Below are positions 16,721-25,547 of a stretch of 64,000 nucleotides of DNA, piece by piece. Below the pieces are notes generated by a model that was not told the origin of the DNA, did no database searches, and was given only the letters and a program-made list of their open reading frames with translations. Position 1 is the stretch's first letter; each line of letters starts with the position of its first letter. A program made the position numbers and the translations under genes. Source of the stretch: Ruegeria_B marisflavi (GTDB taxonomy: Bacteria > Pseudomonadota > Alphaproteobacteria > Rhodobacterales > Rhodobacteraceae). The stretch is taken from contig NZ_JAOVQN010000017.1 in assembly GCF_025673445.1 (NCBI RefSeq), forward strand, positions 54,735-118,734, read 5' to 3'.

Positions 16721-16765
16721 GCGCGACCTGTTGACCTTTTTACTTTCCACAACGTAATCTGAATG

Positions 16766-16778
16766 TGTGAATAATTCA
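16766..16778. promoter_or_regulatory. half SoxR site and small palindrome between soxS and soxV
   Basis: TGTGAAT (16766-16772) equals one arm of the soxX and soxB palindromes; it overlaps a TGAAT-A-ATTCA palindrome (16768-16778). Family knowledge puts a SoxR site between soxS and soxV in Paracoccus, so a weak operator here is reasonable. Confidence 0.5.
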
Positions 16779-16816
16779 AGAGTTCCGACTCTTGGCTGCT
16801 CTCACGAGGAGGTGAG

Positions 16817-17554
16817 ATGCTGGAAATTTCGTTCCTTGGTGCCTTACTCGCCGGTTTGCTGAGCTTCTTTACGCCATGCATTCTGCCGATGGTACCGTTT
16901 TACCTGTCGTATCTCGGCGGTCTGAGTATCGCGGAACTTAGGGCCGATGGGCGAATCGAGCCGGGGGCCCAACGTCGACTGATCGTCTCAGCTTTGTCCT
17001 TTGCCGCCGGTGTGACGACGGTTTTCATGGCCTTGGGCATGGGCGCAACCGCCTTGGGGCGTTTGTTCGTGACCTACCTAGATACACTAGCCTGGGGGGC
17101 GGCAGCGATACTGGTGGTCTTTGGGTTGCATTTCCTTGGCGTCATCCGGGTTCCGTTACTCTATCGCGAGGCGCGACTGGAAAGCAGTGCATCGGCATCG
17201 ACGGTGTTTGGCGCCTATCTGATGGGCTTGGCCTTTGGTTTCGGATGGACCCCCTGCGTCGGACCGGCGCTGGCCTCGATCCTGATGATTGCCAGTGGCA
17301 TGGGCGATATCTGGCGCGGTGGATTGCTTCTTTTGGTCTATGGGATCGGCATGACCGCGCCCTTTGTGTTTGCCGCCTTTTTCGCCAAGCCTTTTCTGGC
17401 TTGGGTTCAGCACCATCGGGCGGCCTTTGCCTGGGTCGAAAAAGGAATGGGGGCGATGTTGATCCTTTTTGCTATCCTGATCGCGACCGGTGGCGTGACC
17501 TGGATTGCCCAGGCGATGATTCGCTGGATGCCTGGGTTTTCGTCGGTCGGTTAG
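16817..17554 (+). CDS. soxV: CcdA/DsbD-type thiol electron transporter SoxV
   Basis: A 245-aa membrane protein of the CcdA family with about six helices. The two membrane cysteines that carry electrons are seen in FFTPCILPMVPFY and FGWTPCVGPALAS. SoxV passes reducing power from cytoplasmic thioredoxin to periplasmic SoxS/SoxW so that the SoxYZ carrier stays active (known from Paracoccus). GAGGAGGTGAG stands just before the ATG. It is followed after 26 bp by soxW in the same transcript. Confidence 0.94.
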   Translation: MLEISFLGALLAGLLSFFTPCILPMVPFYLSYLGGLSIAELRADGRIEPGAQRRLIVSALSFAAGVTTVFMALGMGATALGRLFVTYLDTLAWGAAAILVVFGLHFLGVIRVPLLYREARLESSASASTVFGAYLMGLAFGFGWTPCVGPALASILMIASGMGDIWRGGLLLLVYGIGMTAPFVFAAFFAKPFLAWVQHHRAAFAWVEKGMGAMLILFAILIATGGVTWIAQAMIRWMPGFSSVG

Positions 17555-17580
17555 CGGCCGTTTCCATAGGGAGAAAGACG

Positions 17581-18159
17581 ATGAGGCGACTTCTGGCTGT
17601 GATTCTGGCGCTGGGCTTTGCCGCAGCGGCGCACGCGGTCGAAATGGGGGACGACGGGCTGCACAAGCCCGAGTGGTTGCGCGATACCTTCAAAGACCTG
17701 CAAGAGGACTATGCCGAGGCGCAGTCCGAAGGCAAGCGCCTGCTGTTGCTGGTTGAACAGCGCGGTTGCCTGTACTGCAAGGACATGCACGAGAACACCT
17801 TTCCCGATCCCCGGGTTCTCGCCCTGCTTCAGGAAACTTACTATCCGGTGCAGATCAATCTGCACGGTGACATAGAAATCGTGGACACAGACGGCGAAAC
17901 GCTGACCGAGAAAGAGGCCACTCGTAAGTGGCGGGTTTTGTTCACGCCGACCATGATCTTTCTGCCGCGGGACCTGGACGACAGCATGTCCGCCGTGGAT
18001 CAGGCTGTGTCGGTGATGCCTGGGGCGTTCTCGCCTGGCACTACACTGGACATGATGACCTGGGTCAAGGAAGAGCGTTACCTTGATCAATCCGAAGAGG
18101 ATTTCCAGCGCTATCATGCGCGCATGATTAAGGAACGCAACGACGGCGACACGCGCTGA
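17581..18159 (+). CDS. soxW: periplasmic thioredoxin SoxW
   Basis: A 192-aa protein with a signal peptide (RRLLAVILALGFAAAAHAVE) and a CLYC redox centre (EQRGCLYCKDMHENTF, about residue 62). The cis-proline loop LFTPTMIF is present. It takes electrons from SoxV. The frame is open far upstream, overlapping soxV, but the ATG at 17581 after GGGAGAAAG gives the signal peptide. A GGGAAAC-N8-GTTTCCC hairpin follows the stop. Confidence 0.92.
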   Translation: MRRLLAVILALGFAAAAHAVEMGDDGLHKPEWLRDTFKDLQEDYAEAQSEGKRLLLLVEQRGCLYCKDMHENTFPDPRVLALLQETYYPVQINLHGDIEIVDTDGETLTEKEATRKWRVLFTPTMIFLPRDLDDSMSAVDQAVSVMPGAFSPGTTLDMMTWVKEERYLDQSEEDFQRYHARMIKERNDGDTR

Positions 18160-18185
18160 TCGCGCGACTAATGGTGTACTGGCCG

Positions 18186-18207
18186 GGGAAACTTTACTTA
18201 GTTTCCC
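18186..18207 (+). terminator. hairpin after soxW
   Basis: GGGAAAC-tttactta-GTTTCCC just after soxW. No T-run follows, so it is at best a weak terminator separating soxVW from the soxX operon. Confidence 0.5.
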
Positions 18208-18232
18208 GCGTTGTTCTATGCAACAAAATAAC

Positions 18233-18250
18233 AATTCACATTTGTGAATT
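18233..18250. promoter_or_regulatory. candidate SoxR operator upstream of soxX
   Basis: AATTCACA-TT-TGTGAATT, an 18-bp palindrome in the soxW-soxX gap. The same arms occur upstream of soxB. Its position agrees with the SoxR site known between soxW and soxX in Paracoccus. Confidence 0.82.
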
Positions 18251-18338
18251 TGATGTTGCGTAAAGATGTACTGTAGCCTACGGTATGCAAAGAGTGATTA
18301 GCCGCGTGGACAGAAACGTGGCAGCCAAGGGAGGATAC

Positions 18339-18812
18339 ATGAAACTGACAACGCTGACGCTGGCCGCCGCATTGATCGGTGGCGCCGCCTGGGCCGGTGA
18401 AACCGCACCCAAAGACGTCGTCTTCGCCGAGGGGGGTGCGGTGGAGTCGTCGCTCAGTGGCGCTCCGGGCGATGCATCGAACGGTGCTATGATCGTGGGT
18501 TCCAAGAAGCACGGCAATTGTGTTGCCTGCCATCAGGTAAGCGCCTTGGCGGATGTGCCTTTCCATGGCGAAATTGGCCCGTCGCTGGATGGGGCGGGTG
18601 ACCGCTGGACCGAAGCAGAACTGCGGGGCCTCGTGGCCAACGCCAAGTTGACATTCGAGGGCTCAATGATGCCGTCCTTCTACAAGGTAGACGGCTACGT
18701 TCGCCCGGGGGATGCCTATACAGGCGACGCCGCGCCCGAAAACCTGCCGCCTCTCCTCTCGGCGCAGGAGATCGAAGATGTTGTCGCGTTTCTTGCGACC
18801 CTGAAAGAATAA
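18339..18812 (+). CDS. soxX: sulfur-oxidizing c-type cytochrome SoxX
   Basis: A 157-aa periplasmic cytochrome with a signal peptide ending GGAAWAGE. One haem site CVACH (residues 61-65) and a distal Met ligand in EGSMMPSFYKVDGY. With SoxA it forms the SoxXA enzyme that couples thiosulfate to the SoxY cysteine. The ATG at 18339 follows GGGAGGAT; the reading frame continues 54 bp upstream without a better start. First gene of the soxXYZA operon. Confidence 0.95.
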   Translation: MKLTTLTLAAALIGGAAWAGETAPKDVVFAEGGAVESSLSGAPGDASNGAMIVGSKKHGNCVACHQVSALADVPFHGEIGPSLDGAGDRWTEAELRGLVANAKLTFEGSMMPSFYKVDGYVRPGDAYTGDAAPENLPPLLSAQEIEDVVAFLATLKE

Positions 18813-18857
18813 TTGGCCGTGTCCCCGGGGCAGGGCCTGTATCAAAGGAGAAATACG

Positions 18858-19274
18858 ATGGACTTTACGCGTCGTGATACCCTCGGCTTGGCCTTGGGCG
18901 CAGCGGCCCTGACGGTTCTGCCGTTTCGGGCGAACGCAGCAGTGGAAGACCGGATCGCCGAGTTTACCGGCGGTGCCGATATGGGTGAGGGTGGCCTGAC
19001 CCTGACCGCGCCCGAGATTGCCGAGAATGGCAACACTGTTCCGATCGAGGTCAGCGCACCGGGTGCGGTTTCGATTTTGGTTCTTGCCGCGGGCAACCCG
19101 ACGCCCGGCGTGGCTCAGTTCAACTTTGGACCGCTGGCTGCGACCCAGTCGGCGTCGACCCGTATTCGCTTGGCCGGAACGCAAGATGTTATCGCCGTCG
19201 CGAAGATGGCCGATGGTTCCTTCGTAAAGGCTAGCTCGACCGTAAAAGTGACCATCGGGGGCTGCGGCGGCTAA
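18858..19274 (+). CDS. soxY: sulfur carrier subunit SoxY
   Basis: A 138-aa protein with a twin-arginine signal (TRRDTLGLALGAAAL) and the diagnostic C-terminal GGCGG, whose Cys136 carries the sulfur substrate as a covalent adduct through the Sox cycle. It pairs with SoxZ, which has no signal and should hitch through Tat with it. AAAGGAG precedes the ATG at 18858. Confidence 0.97.
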   Translation: MDFTRRDTLGLALGAAALTVLPFRANAAVEDRIAEFTGGADMGEGGLTLTAPEIAENGNTVPIEVSAPGAVSILVLAAGNPTPGVAQFNFGPLAATQSASTRIRLAGTQDVIAVAKMADGSFVKASSTVKVTIGGCGG

Positions 19275-19308
19275 GCCCGTCCTTCCGGACAATCAGGAGA
19301 CAAGATAA

Positions 19309-19638
19309 ATGGCATCTGGTGTAAAACCCCGCGTTAAGGTTCCGAAATCGGCCGCTGCCGGTGAGGCGGTGACGATCAAGACCCTCATCAGCCACAACAT
19401 GGAAAGTGGCCAGCGCAAGGACAAGCAGGGCAATGTGATCCCACGCTCGATCATCAACCGCTTTACTTGCGAGTTCAACGGACAGTCGGTCGTTGATATC
19501 AAGATGGAACCGGCGATTTCCACGAACCCGTATTTCGAGTTCAACGCGACGGTGCCCGAGGCGGGCGAGTTCGTGTTCACTTGGTACGACGATGACGGCT
19601 CTGTCTACAACGACAACAAGCCGATCACGATCGCCTGA
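19309..19638 (+). CDS. soxZ: sulfur carrier subunit SoxZ
   Basis: A 109-aa immunoglobulin-like partner of SoxY. Typical features are KPRVKVPKSAAAGEAVTIKTLISHNMESGQ at the N-terminus and FVFTWYDDDGSVYNDNKPI at the C-terminus. It lacks a signal peptide, as is usual. It binds SoxY in the periplasm and helps partner enzymes dock. The AGGAGACAAG site and 34-bp spacing place it in the soxXYZA operon. Confidence 0.97.
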   Translation: MASGVKPRVKVPKSAAAGEAVTIKTLISHNMESGQRKDKQGNVIPRSIINRFTCEFNGQSVVDIKMEPAISTNPYFEFNATVPEAGEFVFTWYDDDGSVYNDNKPITIA

Positions 19639-19717
19639 TCCGCGGTCCAAGGCAAATGTTGCTTTCGCCCGGTTCGGATGGGCCGGGCGAGGCCAACCAC
19701 CAAAGGGAGGAATTTGA

Positions 19718-20569
19718 ATGAGATTCAAGGCAATGACCGCGATTGCCGCATTGGTGGCCGCGCCTTTGACGGTGATGGCTGGCCCCGATGACGACGAATT
19801 GGTCATCAATGGCGAGATCAATATCGTCACCAAGACCGCCGCGCCTGCCCACCTCGACGGTGCGCTGCCCGAGATCTATTCCGGCTGGCGTTTCCGCTCG
19901 GACGAAACCCAGGCGCTTGAGATGGACGATTTCGAGAACCCTGGCATGGTAGCCGTGGATGCGGCGCGCGAGGTCTGGGACAAGGTCGACGGGTCCGAGG
20001 GCAAGGCCTGTGCCTCTTGCCACGATGCGGTCGAGGACAGCATGGTCGGCGTGCGTGCGGTTTATCCCAAGTGGAACGAAACCGCAGGCGAAGTGCGCAC
20101 GCTCGAAACGCAGATCAACGACTGCCGTACCAATCGGATGGGCGCCGAAGCGTGGAAGTACACGTCGGGCGGGATGACCGCCATGGTCGCGCTGATTTCC
20201 CTGCAATCTCGCGGAATGCCGGTGAACGTCGCCATCGACGGTCCGGCTCAGGCGACGTGGGAACAGGGCAAGGAAATGTACTACACCCGCTATGGCCAGT
20301 TGGAACTGAGCTGCGCGAACTGCCATGAGGACAACTATGGCAACATGATCCGTGCGGACCATCTGAGCCAGGGGCAGATCAACGGCTTTCCGGCCTATCG
20401 TCTGAAGAACACCAAGTTGAATTCGGTGCATGACCGCTTCAAAGGATGTATCCGCGATACTCGTGCGGAAACCTTCAAGCCGGGCAGCTCCGAGTTTGTC
20501 GCACTGGAACTCTATGTCGCCAGCCGCGGTAATGGTCTTTCGGTCGAAGGTCCGTCAGTCCGCAACTGA
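19718..20569 (+). CDS. soxA: L-cysteine S-thiosulfotransferase, dihaem SoxA
   Basis: A 283-aa periplasmic cytochrome with signal peptide (AALVAAPLTVMAG). Two haem motifs, CASCH (residues 98-102) and CANCH (199-203), mark a dihaem SoxA. Cys244 in FKGCIRDTRAE is the active-site cysteine-persulfide haem ligand. With SoxX it joins thiosulfate to SoxY-Cys, the first step of the cycle. GGGAGGAA precedes the start. A terminator hairpin follows, so soxB may depend on read-through or its own promoter. Confidence 0.97.
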   Translation: MRFKAMTAIAALVAAPLTVMAGPDDDELVINGEINIVTKTAAPAHLDGALPEIYSGWRFRSDETQALEMDDFENPGMVAVDAAREVWDKVDGSEGKACASCHDAVEDSMVGVRAVYPKWNETAGEVRTLETQINDCRTNRMGAEAWKYTSGGMTAMVALISLQSRGMPVNVAIDGPAQATWEQGKEMYYTRYGQLELSCANCHEDNYGNMIRADHLSQGQINGFPAYRLKNTKLNSVHDRFKGCIRDTRAETFKPGSSEFVALELYVASRGNGLSVEGPSVRN

Positions 20570-20575
20570 GAAAAG

Positions 20576-20609
20576 GACCCCGTGTCGCACTTGCTGATGC
20601 GGGGTCTTT
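20576..20609 (+). terminator. terminator-like hairpin between soxA and soxB
   Basis: GACCCCG (20576-20582) pairs with CGGGGTC (20600-20606), then TTT. The short T-run suggests partial termination inside the sox gene set. Confidence 0.6.
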
Positions 20610-20620
20610 GTTCAAAATAC

Positions 20621-20640
20621 AAATTCACACATGTGAATTT
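20621..20640. promoter_or_regulatory. candidate SoxR operator upstream of soxB
   Basis: AAATTCACA-CA-TGTGAATTT has 9-bp perfect arms, the same as at soxX. It lies directly after the soxA terminator and 37 bp before the soxB ATG, so soxBCDEF probably has its own SoxR-controlled promoter. Confidence 0.82.
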
Positions 20641-20676
20641 AATGTTAATGTGATCAAGAACGGAAAGCATCAGCTT

Positions 20677-22380
20677 ATGATCTCACGTCGCGACTTCCTC
20701 CAGGTTTCGATGGCAGCCTCGGCCCTTGTCGGGGCTTCGGGTTTTGGTAACTGGTCCCGTCTGGCCGCTCAGCAGGCGCTGACCCAGGACCAGCTTCTGG
20801 AATTCGACACCTTCGGCAATCTGACGTTGATCCATATCACCGACATTCATGCCCAGTTGATGCCGATTTACTTTCGCGAGCCCGAAGTGAACCTGGGCAT
20901 CGGCGCGGCAAAAGGGCAGATGCCACATATCACTGGCGCTGATTTCCGCCGGTTCTACGGGATCGAGGATGGTAGCGCTTCGGCCTATGCGCTAACCTAC
21001 AACGATTTCTCGTCGCTGGCCCGCACCTATGGCCGGGTGGGGGGCATGGACCGGGTCGCCACCGTGGTCAACGCCATCCGTGCCGACCGGCCCGATGCGC
21101 TGCTCTTGGACGGCGGCGATACCTGGCACGGCTCCTACACCTGCTTCCACACCGAGGGACAGGATGTGGTCAACGTGATGAACGCGTTGAAACCCGATGC
21201 GATGACCTTTCACTGGGAATTCACCCTGGGCACCGACCGGGTCACCGAGCTGGTCGAAAGCCTGCCCTTCGCCTCGCTGGGCCAGAACATCTTTGACGCC
21301 GAATGGGACGAGCCGTCGGAGCTGTTCAAACCCTACAAGTTCTTTGAGCGCGGCGGCGTCAAGGTTGCGGTTATCGGCCAGGCCTTCCCCTATATGCCGA
21401 TCGCCAACCCCGGCTGGATGTTCCCCGAATTCTCGTTTGGTATTCGTGAAGAAAACATGCAGGCCATGGTCGACGAGGTCCGCGCGGACGGGGCCGAGGT
21501 CGTTGTGGTCCTGAGCCACAACGGGTTCGATGTGGACAAGAAAATGGCGAGCCGGGTCACCGGTATCGACGTCATTCTCAGCGGCCACACCCATGATGCC
21601 CTGCCAGAACCGGTGGTGGTCGAAAAAACCCATGTGATCGCCAGCGGATCGAACGGCAAGTTCGTCAGCCGCGTCGATCTGGATGTACGCGACGGTCAGA
21701 TGATGGGGCTCAAGCACAAACTGATCCCGATCTTCTCGGACGTGATCGCGCCCGATCCGCAGGTGAACGCCCTTATCAACGCGCAGCGCGAGCCGCATAT
21801 CGATCAGTTGCGCGAGGTCATCGGCCGGACCGACGAGAGCTCGCTGCTTTACCGGCGAGGCAACTTCAACGGAAGCTGGGATGACCTGATCTGTGACGCG
21901 CTGCTAAGCGAGCGCGAGGCCGACATTGCCATGTCGCCCGGCGTGCGCTGGGGGCCGTCGATCCTGCCGGGCCAGGAGATTACCCGCGAGGATATCTGGA
22001 ACGTCACTTCGATGAGCTATGGCGCCGCCTATCGTACCGAGATGACGGGCGAGTTCCTGCATGTGGTGCTCGAGGATGTGGGCGACAACCTGTTCAACCC
22101 AGACCCCTACTATCAGCAAGGCGGCGACATGGTGCGCGTCGGCGGGCTGGGCTACAGGATCGACGTCAGCAAGCCGCAAGGCAGCCGGATCAGCGACATG
22201 ACCTTGTTGAAAACCGGGGAAAAGATCGACCCGGCCAAGAACTATGTCGTGGCAGGATGGGCCAGTGTCAACGAAGGCACCGAAGGGCCGCAGATCTGGG
22301 ATGTGGTCGAAAACCACATTCGCAAACTGGGCACCGTTTCGGTCACGCCCAACACATCGGTCGAGGTCGTGGGGGCGTAA
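20677..22380 (+). CDS. soxB: thiosulfohydrolase SoxB
   Basis: A 567-aa periplasmic dimanganese enzyme of the 5'-nucleotidase family with a Tat signal (SRRDFLQVSMAAS). Metal-site motifs read HITDIHAQL, LDGGDTWHGSYT, MTFHWEFTLG (replacing the GNHEF of nucleotidases, as usual in SoxB), VVLSHNGFD and LSGHTHDAL. It hydrolyses the terminal sulfone of SoxY-bound thiosulfate to release sulfate. I start it at ATG 20677, just before the Tat motif; the upstream extension would read through the SoxR palindrome. Confidence 0.97.
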   Translation: MISRRDFLQVSMAASALVGASGFGNWSRLAAQQALTQDQLLEFDTFGNLTLIHITDIHAQLMPIYFREPEVNLGIGAAKGQMPHITGADFRRFYGIEDGSASAYALTYNDFSSLARTYGRVGGMDRVATVVNAIRADRPDALLLDGGDTWHGSYTCFHTEGQDVVNVMNALKPDAMTFHWEFTLGTDRVTELVESLPFASLGQNIFDAEWDEPSELFKPYKFFERGGVKVAVIGQAFPYMPIANPGWMFPEFSFGIREENMQAMVDEVRADGAEVVVVLSHNGFDVDKKMASRVTGIDVILSGHTHDALPEPVVVEKTHVIASGSNGKFVSRVDLDVRDGQMMGLKHKLIPIFSDVIAPDPQVNALINAQREPHIDQLREVIGRTDESSLLYRRGNFNGSWDDLICDALLSEREADIAMSPGVRWGPSILPGQEITREDIWNVTSMSYGAAYRTEMTGEFLHVVLEDVGDNLFNPDPYYQQGGDMVRVGGLGYRIDVSKPQGSRISDMTLLKTGEKIDPAKNYVVAGWASVNEGTEGPQIWDVVENHIRKLGTVSVTPNTSVEVVGA

Positions 22381-22452
22381 CGCGCCGCCGCACCGATGAT
22401 TTCCAACGTTTTGCATCCCGCCAAGGGATGCATGCATTCAAAGGAGGCATTC

Positions 22453-23736
22453 ATGAGTGAAAGCTCTGGCAAGAAAGGTGCGTCGCGCCGCCAGTTCCTG
22501 ACCAGCGTTGCGGCGGTCGGAGCAGGGGCGGTGGCCGCCGGCGCGGCCCGCGCAGCGGCGCCGGATCCGCTGATCACCGAGGTACAGGACTGGGCGCGTG
22601 CCACTGGTGACGGTGTCGATGCAACACCCTATGGCCTGCCCATCGAATACGAAGGCGACGTGATTCGCCGCAACGTGGAGTGGCTAACCGCTGACACGAT
22701 AAGTTCGATCAACTTTACCCCGATCCATGCGCTGGATGGCACCATCACCCCGCAGGGCTGTGCGTTCGAGCGGCACCATTCGGGTGCCATCGCGCTGAAG
22801 AAGGAAGACTACCGCCTGATGATCAACGGTCTGGTCGATCAGCCGCTGATCTTTACCTATGCCGATCTGGAGCGTTTTCCGCGCGAGAACCACGTGTATT
22901 TCTGTGAATGCGCGGCAAACTCGGGCATGGAATGGGCCGGTGCGCAGCTGAACGGAGCGCAGTTCACCCATGGAATGATCCATAACATGGAATATTCCGG
23001 CGTTTCCCTGCGAACCCTGCTGGAAGAGGCAGGCCTGAGTACCGCGGGCGACCTGAGCGACAAATGGGTCTATGTCGAGGGGGCCGACGCCTCTTCGAAT
23101 GGGCGTTCCATCCCGATGGAAAAGGCGCTGGACGACTGCTTGATCGCGTTCAAGGCTAACGGCGAGGCACTGCGCAAGGAGCATGGCTATCCCGTTCGCC
23201 TGGTCGTCCCGGGTTGGGAAGGCAACATGTGGGTCAAGTGGCTGCGCCGGATCGAGGTCATGGACGGCCCCGTGGAAAGCCGCGAGGAGACCTCGAAATA
23301 TACCGATACGCTGGCCGATGGCACCAGCCGCAAATGGACCTGGGTAATGGACGCCAAATCGGTTGTCACCGCACCCAGCCCGCAATCTCCGATCACCCAT
23401 GGGCCCGGTCCGCTGGTGATCACCGGTCTGGCCTGGTCAGGCCGGGGCGCGATCACCGGGGTCGATGTCTCGGTCGATGGTGGCAAGACCTGGCAGCCCG
23501 CTCGCCTGGCGGCGCCGGGACAGGACAAGGCGCTGACCCGTTTCTATCTGGATATCACCTGGGACGGTTCGGAAATGCTGTTGCAAAGCCGGGCGCGCGA
23601 TGCGTCGGGCTATGTGCAGCCGACCAAGGCGCAGCTGCGCGAAGTGCGCGGACTGAACTCGATTTATCATAACAACGCGATCCAGACCTGGTGGGTCAAG
23701 GCAAGCGGAGAGGCCGAAAATGTCGAAGTTTCCTAA
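22453..23736 (+). CDS. soxC: sulfane dehydrogenase, molybdenum subunit SoxC
   Basis: A 427-aa protein of the sulfite-oxidase family with a Tat signal (SRRQFLTSVAAVGAGAV). The molybdenum-coordinating Cys lies in HVYFCECAANSG; a C-terminal dimerisation domain (SVDGGKTWQPARL) follows. With SoxD it oxidises SoxY-bound sulfane sulfur, a six-electron step, so sulfur globules are not expected. AAGGAGG seven bases before the ATG at 22453 decides the start. It overlaps soxD by 17 bp. Confidence 0.97.
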   Translation: MSESSGKKGASRRQFLTSVAAVGAGAVAAGAARAAAPDPLITEVQDWARATGDGVDATPYGLPIEYEGDVIRRNVEWLTADTISSINFTPIHALDGTITPQGCAFERHHSGAIALKKEDYRLMINGLVDQPLIFTYADLERFPRENHVYFCECAANSGMEWAGAQLNGAQFTHGMIHNMEYSGVSLRTLLEEAGLSTAGDLSDKWVYVEGADASSNGRSIPMEKALDDCLIAFKANGEALRKEHGYPVRLVVPGWEGNMWVKWLRRIEVMDGPVESREETSKYTDTLADGTSRKWTWVMDAKSVVTAPSPQSPITHGPGPLVITGLAWSGRGAITGVDVSVDGGKTWQPARLAAPGQDKALTRFYLDITWDGSEMLLQSRARDASGYVQPTKAQLREVRGLNSIYHNNAIQTWWVKASGEAENVEVS

Positions 23737-24799
23737 GCTGACGCTTACCGCATCAATCGCCGCGCTGGTTCTGGCCATGCCGGCCTGGGCTGGAAGTTAC
23801 GGCCTGGGACGTCCGGCACTGCCCGAGGAAATCGCCGCCTGGGACGTTGATGTAAGCCCCGACGGAACCGGCCTGCCCGAAGGATCGGGATCGGTCGAGG
23901 ATGGCGAGGCCATCTTTGCGGACTATTGTGCCATCTGCCACGGCGACTTCGCCGAAGGTGTGGACAACTGGCCCAAGCTGGCCGGTGGCGCGGATACTCT
24001 GGACCATGAGGACCCGCTCAAGACGGTGGGTTCCTATTGGCCGTACCTGACGACGACCTGGGACTATGTGCATCGGTCCATGCCGTTCGGCAACGCGCAG
24101 ACGCTGACGCCGAACGAGGTTTATGCCATCGTGGCCTATATCCTCTATTCGAACGATCTGGTGGACGACGATTTCGTTCTGTCGAACGAGAACCTCCTCG
24201 ACGTGGAAATGCCCAATGCCGAAGGGTTCATCCTTGACGACCGCGAGACCAGCGAGGCACATTTCTGGACTGCCGAACCGTGCATGACAGAGTGCAAGGA
24301 CACTGTCGAAATCACCATGCGCGCCGCCGTGCTGGACGTGACGCCCGAGGAAACCCGCGCAAAGAAAGTGCAGGAGCTGATCCGGCGCACACGTCCGGAA
24401 CCGTCGCGTGAAGATGTCAAGGCGCCTGTGGCCCCTGCCGATCAGCCTGCGGCCGAAGCAGTCGCAAACACCGAGGTTGATCCTGCGCTGGCGGCGGCTG
24501 GTGAGACGGTCTTCAAGAAGTGCAAGGCCTGTCACCAGGTCGGGGAAGACGCCAAGAACAAGACAGGCCCGATCTTGAATGGTATCGTGGGCGCGCCAGC
24601 CGGTCATGTCGATGGCTTCAAGTATTCCAAGGCGATGCAGGAGGCGGCAGAAGGCGGGTTGGTATGGTCCGACGCTGAACTCACCGCCTTTCTGGCAAAG
24701 CCCAAGAGCTACATGAAGGGGACCAAGATGTCCTTTGCCGGTCTCAAGAAGGACGAAGATATCGAGGCGGTCATCGCCTATCTGAAGAGCTTCCAGTAG
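23720..24799 (+). CDS. soxD: sulfane dehydrogenase, dihaem cytochrome subunit SoxD
   Basis: A 359-aa periplasmic protein with signal peptide (SIAALVLAMPAWAGS) and two haem-c motifs: CAICH (residues 70-74) and CKACH (about 268-272). A Pro/Ala-rich linker (about 230-255) joins the SoxD core to a cytochrome c2-like C-terminal domain ending with the Met loop MKGTKMSFAGLK. It accepts electrons from SoxC. Its start lies within the end of soxC. Confidence 0.96.
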   Translation: MSKFPKLTLTASIAALVLAMPAWAGSYGLGRPALPEEIAAWDVDVSPDGTGLPEGSGSVEDGEAIFADYCAICHGDFAEGVDNWPKLAGGADTLDHEDPLKTVGSYWPYLTTTWDYVHRSMPFGNAQTLTPNEVYAIVAYILYSNDLVDDDFVLSNENLLDVEMPNAEGFILDDRETSEAHFWTAEPCMTECKDTVEITMRAAVLDVTPEETRAKKVQELIRRTRPEPSREDVKAPVAPADQPAAEAVANTEVDPALAAAGETVFKKCKACHQVGEDAKNKTGPILNGIVGAPAGHVDGFKYSKAMQEAAEGGLVWSDAELTAFLAKPKSYMKGTKMSFAGLKKDEDIEAVIAYLKSFQ

Positions 24800-24803
24800 T
24801 GCC

Positions 24804-25514
24804 ATGCGCTACGCGGGGGGGATAATGGTGATCTGGGCCGCGCTTTCAAGCGCGGCCTGGTCCGATGAAACGGCTCTGCAAATCGGTGACGCCGCGCGTG
24901 GAGCCGAGGTTTTTCAGGTTTGCGCGCAATGCCACCAGGTTGGAGAGGGCGCATCGCACGGGACCGGGCCGCATCTGAACGGGATTTTCGACCGAAAGGT
25001 CGCCCAGTTTGACGATTTCGACTATTCGCAAGGTATCCTGCGCGCCCGCCGCGACGGAATGGTCTGGGACCTCGAACATCTCGATGCCTATTTGACCAAC
25101 CCCAAGACACTTGTTTCCGGCACCAACATGGAATTCGCGGGGCTGAGTGATCCAAAGGACCGGGGAGATGTGCTGGCCTATCTCCGCAGCTTCTCGGCCA
25201 ATCCCCAGAACATTCCCGAAGCGGCGCCGACCGCCCTTAAACAGGAGGTTGAACTGCCTCCCGAAGTGTTGGCGATGGTGGGCGATCCGGAGTACGGCGA
25301 GTACCTGTCGACCGAATGCACCACCTGCCATCAACTCGACGGGGATTATGACGGAATTCCAGTCATCACGGGATGGCTGGCAGAGGATTTCGTGCTGGCC
25401 ATGCACGCCTACAAGCAGAAGATCAGACCCCACCCGGTCATGCAGATGATGGCGGGCAGGCTCGCCGATGACGAGATTGCGGCGCTCGCCGCATATTTCG
25501 GAGCGCTGGAGTAG
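24804..25514 (+). CDS. soxE: dihaem c-type cytochrome SoxE
   Basis: A 236-aa cytochrome with two haem sites, CAQCH (residues 40-44) in a cytochrome c2-like domain (Met in SGTNMEFAGL) and CTTCH (172-176) in a second domain resembling flavocytochrome c haem subunits. A short signal segment (IMVIWAALSSAAWSD) exports it. In Paracoccus SoxE is the haem partner of flavoprotein SoxF. The start is four bases after the soxD stop with no clear ribosome site, so coupling is likely. Confidence 0.92.
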   Translation: MRYAGGIMVIWAALSSAAWSDETALQIGDAARGAEVFQVCAQCHQVGEGASHGTGPHLNGIFDRKVAQFDDFDYSQGILRARRDGMVWDLEHLDAYLTNPKTLVSGTNMEFAGLSDPKDRGDVLAYLRSFSANPQNIPEAAPTALKQEVELPPEVLAMVGDPEYGEYLSTECTTCHQLDGDYDGIPVITGWLAEDFVLAMHAYKQKIRPHPVMQMMAGRLADDEIAALAAYFGALE

Positions 25515-25547
25515 CCCTCTGGCGAAGTTTTTTTGGAGGAGGTAGTC

